Source: JALZAA01 sp035938395
Lineage (GTDB): Bacteria > Actinomycetota > Acidimicrobiia > IMCC26256 > JACDBD01
DNA length: 22,772 bases
Direction: 5' to 3'
Assembly: GCA_035938395.1 (NCBI GenBank)
Contig: DASZGY010000155.1
Coordinates: 1 to 22,772, forward strand
Part shown: positions 13,340 through 21,144 of the stretch, piece by piece
Position numbering within the stretch: the stretch's first letter is position 1
Layout: each line of letters opens with the position of its first letter
Position numbers and translations under genes: made by a program
Notes under the pieces: generated by a model
The model's input: the letters and a program-made list of their open reading frames with translations, nothing else
Databases searched by the model: none
Told to the model about the DNA's origin: nothing

Positions 13340-13362
13340 AGTTGACAATGATGTTGTCAACT
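13340..13362 (+). promoter_or_regulatory. Perfect 23-bp palindrome upstream of clpB, candidate HspR operator
   Basis: AGTTGACAA (13340-13348), spacer TGATG, and TTGTCAACT (13354-13362) form a perfect 9-bp inverted repeat. Aligned to HAIR it has the same TTGA-N11-TCAA core as the dnaK operator. It also contains a TTGACA hexamer (13342-13347) that could serve as -35, although no good -10 follows at the right distance. Confidence 0.65.
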
Positions 13363-13395
13363 TTGGCAGGACGTTGACCAAACCGAGGTAGCCGT

Positions 13396-15972
13396 ATGCC
13401 ACTCGATCCCAACCGATTCACCCGCAAGACCGGAGAGGCGCTCCAGTCGGCCCAGGCCCTGGCGCGGGAGCAGAACCACAGCCAGGTGACGCCCGAGCAT
13501 CTGCTCGCGGCGCTGGTCAGCCAGCCCGAGGGCGTGGTCCTGCCCGTGCTCGAGCGGGTCGGAGTCCCGGCCAAGACGGTGCGCGACCGGGTCGAGGAGG
13601 CCCTGCAGAACCTCCCCAAGGTGTACGGGCAGACCGCCCAGCAGGCCCAACTCTCGCAGGACTCCTACCGGATCCTCGAGGCCGCCGACCAGGAGCGCAC
13701 CGGCCTCGACGACGACTACCTCTCCACCGAGCACCTCCTTCTCGCGATGACCGAGCTGACGGGCGGCGTCGGTGACCTCCTGCGCGGCCTCGGCGTCACC
13801 CACGACTCCGTGCTCACCGCGCTCAAGGACGTGCGCGGCAGCCACCGGGTCACGAGCGAGAACCCCGAGGACCAGTACCAGGCCCTCGAGCGGTTCGGGC
13901 GCGACCTCACCGAAGAGGCCCGCAAGGGCAAGCTGGATCCGGTCATCGGACGCGACGAGGAGATCCGGCGCGTCATCCAGGTGCTGTCGCGCCGGACCAA
14001 GAACAACCCGGTGCTCATCGGTGAGCCCGGGGTCGGCAAGACCGCCATCGTCGAAGGGCTCGCGCGACGCATCGTCGAGGGCGACGTGCCCGAGGGCCTC
14101 CGCAACAAGCGCGTCGTCGCGCTCGACATCGGCTCGATGGTCGCGGGCTCGAAGTACCGCGGCGAGTTCGAGGAGCGGTTCAAGGCCGTCCTCAAGGAGA
14201 TCGCCGACGCCGAGGGCGAGATCATCAGCTTCATCGACGAGCTCCACACGATCGTCGGCGCCGGCGGCGCCGAGGGCGCGGTCGACGCCGGCAACATGAT
14301 CAAGCCGATGCTCGCCCGGGGCGAGCTCCGCCTGATCGGCGCGACCACGCTCGACGAGTACCGCAAGAACATCGAGAAGGACGCCGCGCTCGAGCGTCGC
14401 TTCCAACCCGTCTTCGTCGGTGAGCCGAGCGTCGACGACACCATCGCGATCCTGCGCGGGCTCAAGGAGCGCTACGAGGTCCACCATGGTGTCCGCATCC
14501 AGGACGCTGCTCTCGTCGCGGCGGCGGTGCTCTCGCAGCGCTACGTCAGCGGCCGGCAGCTCCCCGACAAGGCGATCGACCTCGTCGACGAAGCCGCCTC
14601 GCGGCTTCGCATCGAGATCGACTCGATGCCGCTCGAGGTCGACGTGGTCGAGCGCCGCATCCGCCAGCTCGAGATCGAGAAAGCGGCGCTGGCGAAGGAG
14701 ACCGACGAGGTTTCGAAGCAGCGCCTGCAGGCGATCGAGGCCGAGCTCGCCGAGTTGACGGAGAAGCGGTCGGCGATGGTCGCCCACTGGGAGAACGAGA
14801 AGCGCGCCATCACCGAGATCCGCGACCTCAAGGAGCAGCTCGAAGGCGCGCGCACCGAGGCCGAGCGCGCCGAGCGCGAGGGTGACCTCGAGCGGGCCGC
14901 CCAGCTCCGCTACGGCACGATGCGCGACCTCGAGCAGGAGATCGAGGCGAAGACCCGCCAGCTCGACGAGCTCCAGGGCGAGCAGAAGATGCTCAAGGAG
15001 GAGGTCGACGAGGAGGACATCGCCGAGATCGTCTCCAAGTGGACCGGCATCCCGGTGACCCGGCTCATGGAGGGCGAGATGCAGAAGCTCGTCCGCCTCG
15101 AGGACGTGCTGCACGAGCGGGTGATCGGCCAGGACGAAGCGGTGACTGCGGTCGCGAACGCGATCCGGCGGTCGCGGGCCGGCCTCTCCGACCCCAACCG
15201 TCCGATCGGCTCGTTCCTGTTCCTCGGTCCGACCGGCGTCGGGAAGACGGAGCTGGCCCGGACGCTCGCGGACTTCCTCTTCGACGACGAGCACGCCATG
15301 GTGCGCATCGACATGTCGGAGTACCAGGAGAAGCACAACGTGTCGCGCCTCGTGGGCGCGCCGCCCGGCTACGTCGGCTACGAGGAGGGCGGACAGCTCA
15401 CAGAGGCCGTTCGGCGGCGCCCGTACGCGGTGATCCTCCTCGACGAGATCGAGAAGGCCCACCCCGACGTGTTCAACGTGCTGCTCCAGATCATGGACGA
15501 CGGCCGTCTTACCGACGGTCAGGGTCGCACCGTGGACTTCAAGAACACCGTGCTCATCATGACGAGCAACCTCGGCGGCGGCGCCGACGAGGCCACCGTG
15601 CTGGCCACGATGCGCAGTCACTTCAAGCCGGAGTTCCTGAACCGGGTCGACGAGATCGTCGTGTTCCACCGGCTCGACGAGCGCCACATCGAGCAGATCG
15701 TGGGGCTCCAGGTGGAGAAGCTCGAGGAGCGGCTGGCCGAGAGGAACCTGAAGCTCTCCTTGACGGACGCGGCCCGAGCGCACGTCGCCCGCGTCGGGTA
15801 CGACCCCGACTTCGGCGCCCGGCCACTCAAGCGGGTGCTCCAGCGCGAGGTCGCCGACCCAATCGCTTTGAAGCTGCTCTCGGGGGAGTTCCGAGACGGT
15901 GACACGATCGTCGTCGACGCATCGCCCGACGGGCTCGTCTTCACGAAGGGCGAGCCCGCCCGCGTCGGCTGA
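13396..15972 (+). CDS. clpB: ATP-dependent disaggregase ClpB (Hsp100)
   Basis: ClpB is a hexameric AAA+ machine that pulls proteins out of aggregates together with DnaK. The 858-residue protein is of full length. It has the N domain (about 1-145), the first AAA+ module with Walker A GEPGVGKTAIVEG near residue 209, and a coiled-coil middle domain (about 405-525), which distinguishes ClpB from ClpA/ClpC and binds DnaK. The second AAA+ module has GPTGVGKTELARTLA near 610, VILLDEIEKAHPDVFNVLLQ near 678 and the C-terminal domain. No ClpP-binding loop is evident. It is separated from hspR by 70 bases that contain the perfect palindrome at 13340-13362, so it probably has its own heat-shock promoter. 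A GAGG before the ATG serves as ribosome-binding site. Confidence 0.98.
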   Translation: MPLDPNRFTRKTGEALQSAQALAREQNHSQVTPEHLLAALVSQPEGVVLPVLERVGVPAKTVRDRVEEALQNLPKVYGQTAQQAQLSQDSYRILEAADQERTGLDDDYLSTEHLLLAMTELTGGVGDLLRGLGVTHDSVLTALKDVRGSHRVTSENPEDQYQALERFGRDLTEEARKGKLDPVIGRDEEIRRVIQVLSRRTKNNPVLIGEPGVGKTAIVEGLARRIVEGDVPEGLRNKRVVALDIGSMVAGSKYRGEFEERFKAVLKEIADAEGEIISFIDELHTIVGAGGAEGAVDAGNMIKPMLARGELRLIGATTLDEYRKNIEKDAALERRFQPVFVGEPSVDDTIAILRGLKERYEVHHGVRIQDAALVAAAVLSQRYVSGRQLPDKAIDLVDEAASRLRIEIDSMPLEVDVVERRIRQLEIEKAALAKETDEVSKQRLQAIEAELAELTEKRSAMVAHWENEKRAITEIRDLKEQLEGARTEAERAEREGDLERAAQLRYGTMRDLEQEIEAKTRQLDELQGEQKMLKEEVDEEDIAEIVSKWTGIPVTRLMEGEMQKLVRLEDVLHERVIGQDEAVTAVANAIRRSRAGLSDPNRPIGSFLFLGPTGVGKTELARTLADFLFDDEHAMVRIDMSEYQEKHNVSRLVGAPPGYVGYEEGGQLTEAVRRRPYAVILLDEIEKAHPDVFNVLLQIMDDGRLTDGQGRTVDFKNTVLIMTSNLGGGADEATVLATMRSHFKPEFLNRVDEIVVFHRLDERHIEQIVGLQVEKLEERLAERNLKLSLTDAARAHVARVGYDPDFGARPLKRVLQREVADPIALKLLSGEFRDGDTIVVDASPDGLVFTKGEPARVG

Positions 15973-15990
15973 GGAGTTGAGCGGTCCCGG

Positions 15991-16025
15991 GGGCCCGTCC
16001 CGACATCGGCGTTGTGGGCGGGCCC
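15991..16025 (+). terminator. GC-rich hairpin after clpB
   Basis: GGGCCCGTCCC (15991-16001) pairs with GGGCGGGCCC (16016-16025), ten pairs with one bulged T and a 14-base loop. It begins 18 bases after the clpB stop and has no T-tract. U-less hairpins often act as terminators in high-GC actinobacteria, so it is a plausible clpB terminator. Confidence 0.5.
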
Positions 16026-16047
16026 GAAACCGGGTAGGACGAGGCCT

Positions 16048-16233
16048 ATGGAGCGCGACGAGGTGCCCGAGGCGGACGCCTACGAGCAGGAGCAGGACGC
16101 CTTCCCCGAGCCCGATGACGACGAGGACGAGGCCGACCGGGTCGACCGGGTGAGCGACGACCCCGAAGCACCCGAGGCCGACGCGCTCGAGCAGGCTCAG
16201 CCGCTCGACGGCGAGGTCGACGAGCGCGACTAA
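16048..16233 (+). CDS. Small acidic protein with a duplicated PEADAxEQ motif
   Basis: The product is 61 residues, strongly acidic, without hydrophobic segments or cysteines, and probably disordered. It contains two related units, VPEADAYEQEQ near residue 6 and APEADALEQAQ near residue 41, separated by a run of Asp/Glu. ATG 16048 is preceded by GGACGAGG, a usable Shine-Dalgarno; an in-frame upstream ATG at 16012 would overlap the clpB terminator hairpin and adds residues of different composition. I recognise this style of short PEAD-containing protein from actinobacteria but know no function for it. It lies between clpB and purA with its own start signals. Confidence 0.65.
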   Translation: MERDEVPEADAYEQEQDAFPEPDDDEDEADRVDRVSDDPEAPEADALEQAQPLDGEVDERD

Positions 16234-16292
16234 GCGGAGCCCGGCCTTGCGGTGTCGGCACATTGGCCCGGGTCGCGTCAAGCGCCGGGTAG

Positions 16293-16298
16293 TACGAT
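16293..16298 (+). promoter_or_regulatory. Possible -10 hexamer TACGAT for the pur cluster
   Basis: TACGAT fits TANNNT and lies 41 bases before the purA start, in the gap after the small acidic gene. No convincing -35 is seen. The same hexamer occurs before purS at 21132. Confidence 0.35.
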
Positions 16299-16307
16299 CT
16301 CGTCAAC

Positions 16308-16355
16308 GTGATCGCAGTCGCGACCGTTGTGAGGCCCGCGTGCCCGGCACGGTGA
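16308..16355 (+). other. Possible 15-codon upstream ORF overlapping the purA start
   Basis: A GTG nine bases after the TACGAT hexamer opens a frame of 15 codons (MIAVATVVRPACPAR) ending at TGA 16353-16355, past the purA start codon at 16340. If translated it would overlap purA initiation and could couple or limit it. It may equally be chance; no conservation can be tested here. Confidence 0.25.
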
Positions 16356-17632
16356 TCGTCGGCACCCAGTGGGGTGACGAGGGCAAGGGCCGTTTCACCG
16401 ACTACCTCGCCAAAGAGAGCGAGCTGGTCGTCCGCTACCAAGGCGGCCACAACGCCGGGCACACCATCGTCGTGGACGGCGAGGTGTTCGCGCTCCAGCT
16501 CGTCCCCAGCGGCGTCCTCTACGACTATGTGACCCCGGTGATCGGCAACGGCGTCGTCATCGACCCGGGCGTGCTGGTCGACGAGCTCGACATGCTCGAG
16601 CGAAAGGGCCTCGACACCCGGCGCCTTCGGGTGTCCGGCAACGCGCACCTCATCATGCCGTACCACCAGGAGCTCGACCGCGTGACCGAGCGCTATCTGG
16701 GCAAGAACAAGCTCGGAACGACCAAGCGCGGCATCGGGCCCGCGTACGCGGACAAGGCCCTCCGGGTCGGGTTGCGGGTACAGGACCTGCTCGACGCCAA
16801 GATCTTCCGCGAGAAGCTCGAGCTCGTGCTGCGGGAGAAGAACGGCGTCCTCGCCAAGGTCTACAACCGCCTGCCGCTCGACGCCGACGAGATCTGCGAG
16901 CGGTACCTCGGGCTCGTGCCGCGCCTCGAGCCCCTCATCGCCGACACCGTGCACCTTGTGCACGACGCGCTCGACGCCGGGCAGCGCGTGCTGTTCGAGG
17001 GCGCGCAGGCGACCTACCTCGACCTCGACCACGGCACGTACCCGTTCGTCACCTCGAGCAACCCGGTCGCGGGCGGCGTGTGCACCGGCGCCGGCGTCGG
17101 CCCACGCGCGATCGATCGCATCGTCGGTGTCACCAAGGCGTACGTGACGCGCGTTGGGAGCGGTCCGTTCCCCACCGAGCTCCACGAGGGCGAAGCCGAC
17201 GGCGACCTCCTCGTCGACCGCGGGGGCGAATACGGCACCAACACCGGTCGCCGGCGTCGCCCGGGCTGGCTCGACGCGGTGATGCTCCGGCACGCGGTGC
17301 GCCTCAACACCTGCACGGAGATCGCGATCACGAAGCTCGACGTCCTTTCGCCGTTTCCCGAGGTGAAGGTATGTGTCGCCTACGAGGGTGACGACGGCAA
17401 GCGGTACGAGCACGTGCCGTACCACCAGTCGGTGCTGCACAAGGTGCGCCCCGTCTACGAGACGGTGCCGGGATGGGGAGCCGAGATCGATGCCGCCGCC
17501 AGCATCGAAGACCTGCCGGGTGCCGCGCGCGACTACATCCGTTTCGTCGAGGAGCTCGCCGGCGTTCCGGTGAGCTTCGTGTCGGTCGGCCCCGGCCGCG
17601 AGCAGACCGTCGTGCTGCCGCGGGCAGCCTGA
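16340..17632 (+). CDS. purA: Adenylosuccinate synthetase
   Basis: PurA joins IMP and aspartate, using GTP, to form adenylosuccinate, the first committed step to AMP. The protein is 430 residues from GTG 16340, which has GAGG five bases upstream. This start places the catalytic Asp at residue 13 (QWGDEGKG) and the catalytic His at residue 41 (GGHNAGHT), the same numbers as in the E. coli enzyme, which supports it over the frame's longer upstream extension. Other signatures are GTTKRGIGPAYADK near 132, PFVTSSNPVAGG near 235, TNTGRRRRPGW near 300, and the GTP/base-binding end SVGPGREQTV. The stop is immediately followed by purD. Confidence 0.96.
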   Translation: MPGTVIVGTQWGDEGKGRFTDYLAKESELVVRYQGGHNAGHTIVVDGEVFALQLVPSGVLYDYVTPVIGNGVVIDPGVLVDELDMLERKGLDTRRLRVSGNAHLIMPYHQELDRVTERYLGKNKLGTTKRGIGPAYADKALRVGLRVQDLLDAKIFREKLELVLREKNGVLAKVYNRLPLDADEICERYLGLVPRLEPLIADTVHLVHDALDAGQRVLFEGAQATYLDLDHGTYPFVTSSNPVAGGVCTGAGVGPRAIDRIVGVTKAYVTRVGSGPFPTELHEGEADGDLLVDRGGEYGTNTGRRRRPGWLDAVMLRHAVRLNTCTEIAITKLDVLSPFPEVKVCVAYEGDDGKRYEHVPYHQSVLHKVRPVYETVPGWGAEIDAAASIEDLPGAARDYIRFVEELAGVPVSFVSVGPGREQTVVLPRAA

Positions 17633-18931
17633 GTGCGAGTCCTCGTTCTCGGCGGCGACGGACGGGCCCACGCCCTGGCGTGGGCGCTCGACAACTCGGC
17701 GTCGGTCGACGACGTCGTCGCCGCCCCCGGCAATCCGGGCATCGCCGCGATGGGCAAGCGGTGCATCGCCGTCGACGCCAACGATCCCGCCGCCGTGGCG
17801 CGCCTGGCCGGTGAGGTCGCTCCCGACGTCGTCGTCGTCAGCGCCGAGGAGCCGCTCGTCCACGGTGTCGCCGACGCGCTCCGCACCCACGGGACGCTCG
17901 TCTTCGGCCCGGGCGCCGACGGAGCCCGCCTCGAGGGCTCGAAGGCGTGGATGAAGGCGGTCCTTGCGGAAGCCGGGGTGCCGACCGCGCGCCACGCCTC
18001 GTTCACGGCCGATCAGGAGGACGAGGCGCTCGTGTTCCTGGACCGCCTGCCCGGTCTCTACGTCGTGAAGACCGACGGGCTCGCGGCGGGCAAGGGCGTC
18101 ATCGTCACGGAGTCGATCGACGACGCGCGCAATGCCGTGCGCGCCTACCTCTCGGGACAGGCGTTCGGCGACGCCGGGCGCACGTGCGTCATCGAGGAAG
18201 GCCTGACCGGACCGGAGCTGTCGTTGCTGGTCGTGTGCAACGGGTCCACCGACGGCTGGCCGCTGGCGCCGGCGCAGGACTTCAAGCGCATCGGCGACGG
18301 AGACCGCGGCCCCAACACGGGAGGGATGGGCGCGTACTCGCCCGTTCCCGTCGCCGGCCCCGACGTCGTGGCGGAGGTCATGGAGCGTGCCGTCGGACCG
18401 ACGCTGCACGCGCTGGCGGCGCGCGACATTGCGTACCGCGGAGTTCTCTACGCCGGGCTCATGCTCACCCCGGAAGGCGTCAAGGTCCTCGAGTACAACG
18501 TGCGCTTCGGCGATCCCGAGGCGCAGGCCGTCCTGCCCCGCCTCGCCAGCGACTTCGGTCGGCTGTGCCACGACGCTGCCGCCGGCCGCGCCGACCTCGA
18601 CACGGCGTTCCGGGAAGACGCCTGCGTGACCGTCGTGCTCGCGACCGAGGGCTACCCGGCCACACCGCGAAAAGGTGACTTCATCGAGGGGATCGACGCT
18701 GCCGAGGAGCTGCCCGGTGTGACCGTGTTCCACGCCGGGACGAAGCAGGTCGACAACCGGGTCATGACCGCCGGCGGCCGGGTGCTCGATGTGACCGCGG
18801 TCGCCCCGACCCTCGCCGACGCGCGGGACCGCGCGTACGCGGCCGCGGGTCGGATCTCGTGGCCGGGAATGCAGTACCGGCGGGACATCGGGGCCGCGGC
18901 CGTAGAATCAGAGGGAAAGGAGCGCGCGTGA
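17633..18931 (+). CDS. purD: Phosphoribosylamine-glycine ligase (GARS)
   Basis: PurD couples phosphoribosylamine to glycine with ATP, giving GAR, the second step of de novo purine synthesis. The 432-residue protein has the ATP-grasp layout: N-terminal Rossmann-like domain, LEGSKAWMK near residue 103, VVKTDGLAAGKGVIV near 142, GPNTGGMGAYSP near 226 and EYNVRFGDPEAQ near 285. Several family motifs are altered: the usual GREHA near the N-terminus is GRAHA, GPE before PLV is SAE, and the usual SQDHKR is AQDFKR. The fold and the ATP site look intact, so it is probably active but divergent. GTG 17633 follows the purA stop with no gap, and the last bases overlap the purB start (GTGA). Confidence 0.92.
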   Translation: MRVLVLGGDGRAHALAWALDNSASVDDVVAAPGNPGIAAMGKRCIAVDANDPAAVARLAGEVAPDVVVVSAEEPLVHGVADALRTHGTLVFGPGADGARLEGSKAWMKAVLAEAGVPTARHASFTADQEDEALVFLDRLPGLYVVKTDGLAAGKGVIVTESIDDARNAVRAYLSGQAFGDAGRTCVIEEGLTGPELSLLVVCNGSTDGWPLAPAQDFKRIGDGDRGPNTGGMGAYSPVPVAGPDVVAEVMERAVGPTLHALAARDIAYRGVLYAGLMLTPEGVKVLEYNVRFGDPEAQAVLPRLASDFGRLCHDAAAGRADLDTAFREDACVTVVLATEGYPATPRKGDFIEGIDAAEELPGVTVFHAGTKQVDNRVMTAGGRVLDVTAVAPTLADARDRAYAAAGRISWPGMQYRRDIGAAAVESEGKERA

Positions 18932-20220
18932 TCCCCCGGTACGCCCTGCCCGAGATGGCCGAGCTGTTCACGGACGAGGCGCGGCTCGCCACATGGCTCG
19001 AGGTCGAGCTCCTGGCGGTCGAGGCGTGGGCCAAGCTCGGTGTGATCCCGCCCGCCGACGCCGAGGCGATCCGCGAGCGGGCATCGGTCGCTCCCGCGGC
19101 CGTCGAGGAGCGCGAACGCGTCACCGACCACGACGTCGCCGCCTTCGTGGACGTGGTCCAGGAGTCCGTCGGCTTCCCCGCCGGCGCGTGGGTGCACCAC
19201 GGGCTGACGTCGAGCGACGTCGTCGATACGGCGTTGTCGGTCACCCTCGTCCGGGCGTGCGACCTGCTGCTCGAAGCGATCGACGACCTCGAGCGCGCCG
19301 TGGCGGCGCGAGCACGCGAGTTCCGCGACACACCGATCGCCGGGCGCACCCACGGTGTCCATGCCGAGCCGACGACGTTCGGGGCGAAGCTCGCCCTGTG
19401 GGCGCTGCAGCTGCGCCGCGACCGCGACCGACTTCGACGGGCACGCGACACCGTCGCCGTCGGCAAGCTGTCCGGTGTCGTCGGCACATACTCGAACGTC
19501 GACCCCGAAGTGGAGGCGTTCGTCTGCGAGCAGCTGGGACTGACGCCGACGCCGGCGAACCAGGTGGTCGCCCGCGACCGACACGCCGAGTTCCTCTACG
19601 CGTGCGCGTCGGTGGGCGCGTCGGTCGAGAGCTTCGCCCTCGAGATCCGCCATCTCCAGCGCACCGAGGTGCGCGAGGTCGAGGAGCCGTTCCGCGAGGG
19701 CACGCAAAAGGGCTCGAGCGCGATGCCGCACAAGCGCAACCCGTGGCGGTGCGAGCAGCTCTGCGGCCTGGCGCGCGTGCTGCGGGCCAATCTTCAGGCC
19801 GGCCTCGAGGACATCGCGCTCTGGCACGAGCGCGACATCTCGCACTCGTCGGTCGAACGCATCGTCCTCGCCGACTCGGCGCAGCTCGCGTACTACGTCC
19901 TCGTGCAGTTCGGGACGATCGTCCGGGGAATGCGCGTGCATCCCAACCGCATGCTCGAGAACCTCGACTCGTCGTACGGGCTCGTGTTCAGCCAGCCGGT
20001 GCTGCTCGCGCTGGTCGATGCCGGCCGCACTCGTGACGAGGCGTACCGGATCGTGCAGCGCGCCGCCACGCGCACGTGGGAGGAGCGGCGTCCGTTCCGA
20101 TCCGTGCTCGCGGAAGACCCGGACGTGCTCGACTCGCTCTCGCCCGAGCGTCTCGACGAGTGCTTCGAGCTCGGCCGTGCTCTCGCTCACGCCGGCCGCG
20201 CTGTCGACGCGCTCGCGTAG
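18928..20220 (+). CDS. purB: Adenylosuccinate lyase
   Basis: PurB removes fumarate from SAICAR and from adenylosuccinate, thus serving both the IMP and the AMP branch. The product is 430 residues from GTG 18928, with a strong Shine-Dalgarno (GAAAGGAG) five bases upstream, and begins MIPRYALPEMAELFTDEARL as in the family. The fumarase-superfamily signature GSSAMPHKRNP lies near residues 262-272. Other conserved pieces are THGVHAEPTTFG near 144 and the C-terminal SYGLVFSQPVLLALV. The residue after the signature is Trp where Ile or Leu-type residues are more common. The four-base GTGA overlap with purD indicates translational coupling. A longer in-frame start inside purD (18859) lacks such a signal. 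Confidence 0.96.
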   Translation: MIPRYALPEMAELFTDEARLATWLEVELLAVEAWAKLGVIPPADAEAIRERASVAPAAVEERERVTDHDVAAFVDVVQESVGFPAGAWVHHGLTSSDVVDTALSVTLVRACDLLLEAIDDLERAVAARAREFRDTPIAGRTHGVHAEPTTFGAKLALWALQLRRDRDRLRRARDTVAVGKLSGVVGTYSNVDPEVEAFVCEQLGLTPTPANQVVARDRHAEFLYACASVGASVESFALEIRHLQRTEVREVEEPFREGTQKGSSAMPHKRNPWRCEQLCGLARVLRANLQAGLEDIALWHERDISHSSVERIVLADSAQLAYYVLVQFGTIVRGMRVHPNRMLENLDSSYGLVFSQPVLLALVDAGRTRDEAYRIVQRAATRTWEERRPFRSVLAEDPDVLDSLSPERLDECFELGRALAHAGRAVDALA

Positions 20221-20225
20221 CCGCC

Positions 20226-21140
20226 TTGACCGGCATCGCTCTACCGCACGCGTATACGGGCAAGGTCCGCGATCTCTACGACGTGGACCACGAACGCATG
20301 TTGATCGTCGCGTCCGACCGCATCTCGGTGTTCGACGTCGTCCTCGACGACCTCGTGCCCGACAAGGGCCGGGCGCTCACCGCGATCTCGACGTTCTGGT
20401 TCGAGTCGACCGCCGATCTCGCCCCCAACCACCTGATCTCCTCGGACCCGACGGATTTTCCCGAAACGGCCGGGTCTGACGTCGCCGGGCGGGCGATGCT
20501 CGTGCGCGCGACGCAACCCGTCCGGCTCGAGTGCATCGGCCGGGGCTACCTGTTCGGCTCGGCGTGGTCCGAGTACGAGGAACGGGGAACGGTGTACGGG
20601 CAGGCGATGCCGGCCGGACTCCGGCAGGCCGAGCGTCTGCCGGAGCCGATCTTCACGGCCACGACGAAGGCCGAGTCCGGCCACGACGAGCCGCTCACCG
20701 ACAGTGCTGCCACCGAGTTGGTCGGCGGCGAGCTGCTCGAGCGGATTCGCGACATCACGCTGCGCGTCTACGGCTTCGGCGCCGGGCTGGCGGAGCAGCG
20801 TGGGCTCATCCTCGCCGACACGAAGCTCGAGTTCGGCACGATCGACGGCGAGCTCCTCGTCATCGACGAGATGCTCACCCCGGACTCCTCTCGCTACTGG
20901 CCCGCCGACGACTACCGCATCGGCACCTCGCCACCGAGCTTCGACAAGCAGTACGTGCGCGACTACTACCTCGGCACCGACTGGGACCACACTCCGCCGG
21001 CGCCGCGCCTGCCGGGCGCCGTGATCGACGGCACACGCTCGCGCTACGTCGAGGCGTACGAGCTGCTGACGGGGCGCAGCTTCGACGAATGGCACCAGCC
21101 GGAAGGACCGAGTTCCGAGGAAGACCGCCGGTACGATTGA
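20226..21140 (+). CDS. purC: SAICAR synthase
   Basis: PurC ligates CAIR with aspartate, using ATP, to make SAICAR, the substrate of PurB encoded just upstream. From TTG 20226 the protein is 304 residues and starts MTGIALPHAYTGKVRDLYDV, matching the family's GKVRDLY motif near residue 12. Further marks are LIVASDRISVFDVVL (ATP region), PVRLECIGRGYLFGSAW near 98, the ADTKLEFG motif near 198 (adenosine and metal contacts) and IDEMLTPDSSRYW. The TTG start, five bases after the purB stop, is chosen because no ATG or GTG lies between it and the conserved GKVRDLY motif. No clear Shine-Dalgarno is present; coupling to purB is likely. Its last codons overlap a TACGAT hexamer that may serve purS. Confidence 0.93.
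   Translation: MTGIALPHAYTGKVRDLYDVDHERMLIVASDRISVFDVVLDDLVPDKGRALTAISTFWFESTADLAPNHLISSDPTDFPETAGSDVAGRAMLVRATQPVRLECIGRGYLFGSAWSEYEERGTVYGQAMPAGLRQAERLPEPIFTATTKAESGHDEPLTDSAATELVGGELLERIRDITLRVYGFGAGLAEQRGLILADTKLEFGTIDGELLVIDEMLTPDSSRYWPADDYRIGTSPPSFDKQYVRDYYLGTDWDHTPPAPRLPGAVIDGTRSRYVEAYELLTGRSFDEWHQPEGPSSEEDRRYD
21132..21137 (+). promoter_or_regulatory. Possible internal -10 hexamer TACGAT for purS
   Basis: TACGAT lies in the last codons of purC and seven bases before ATG 21145, the spacing of a leaderless promoter. No Shine-Dalgarno precedes purS. Confidence 0.4.
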
Positions 21141-21144
21141 CCCC

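Noticed and set aside
13357..16281. A 974-codon open frame antisense to clpB
   Set aside because: Frame-shadow of a highly conserved gene in high-GC DNA; composition (Leu/Val/Asp/Arg) is the mirror of clpB codons.
16046..18733. An 895-codon open frame antisense to purA and purD
   Set aside because: Antisense shadow with no recognisable domain; the plus-strand genes are certain.
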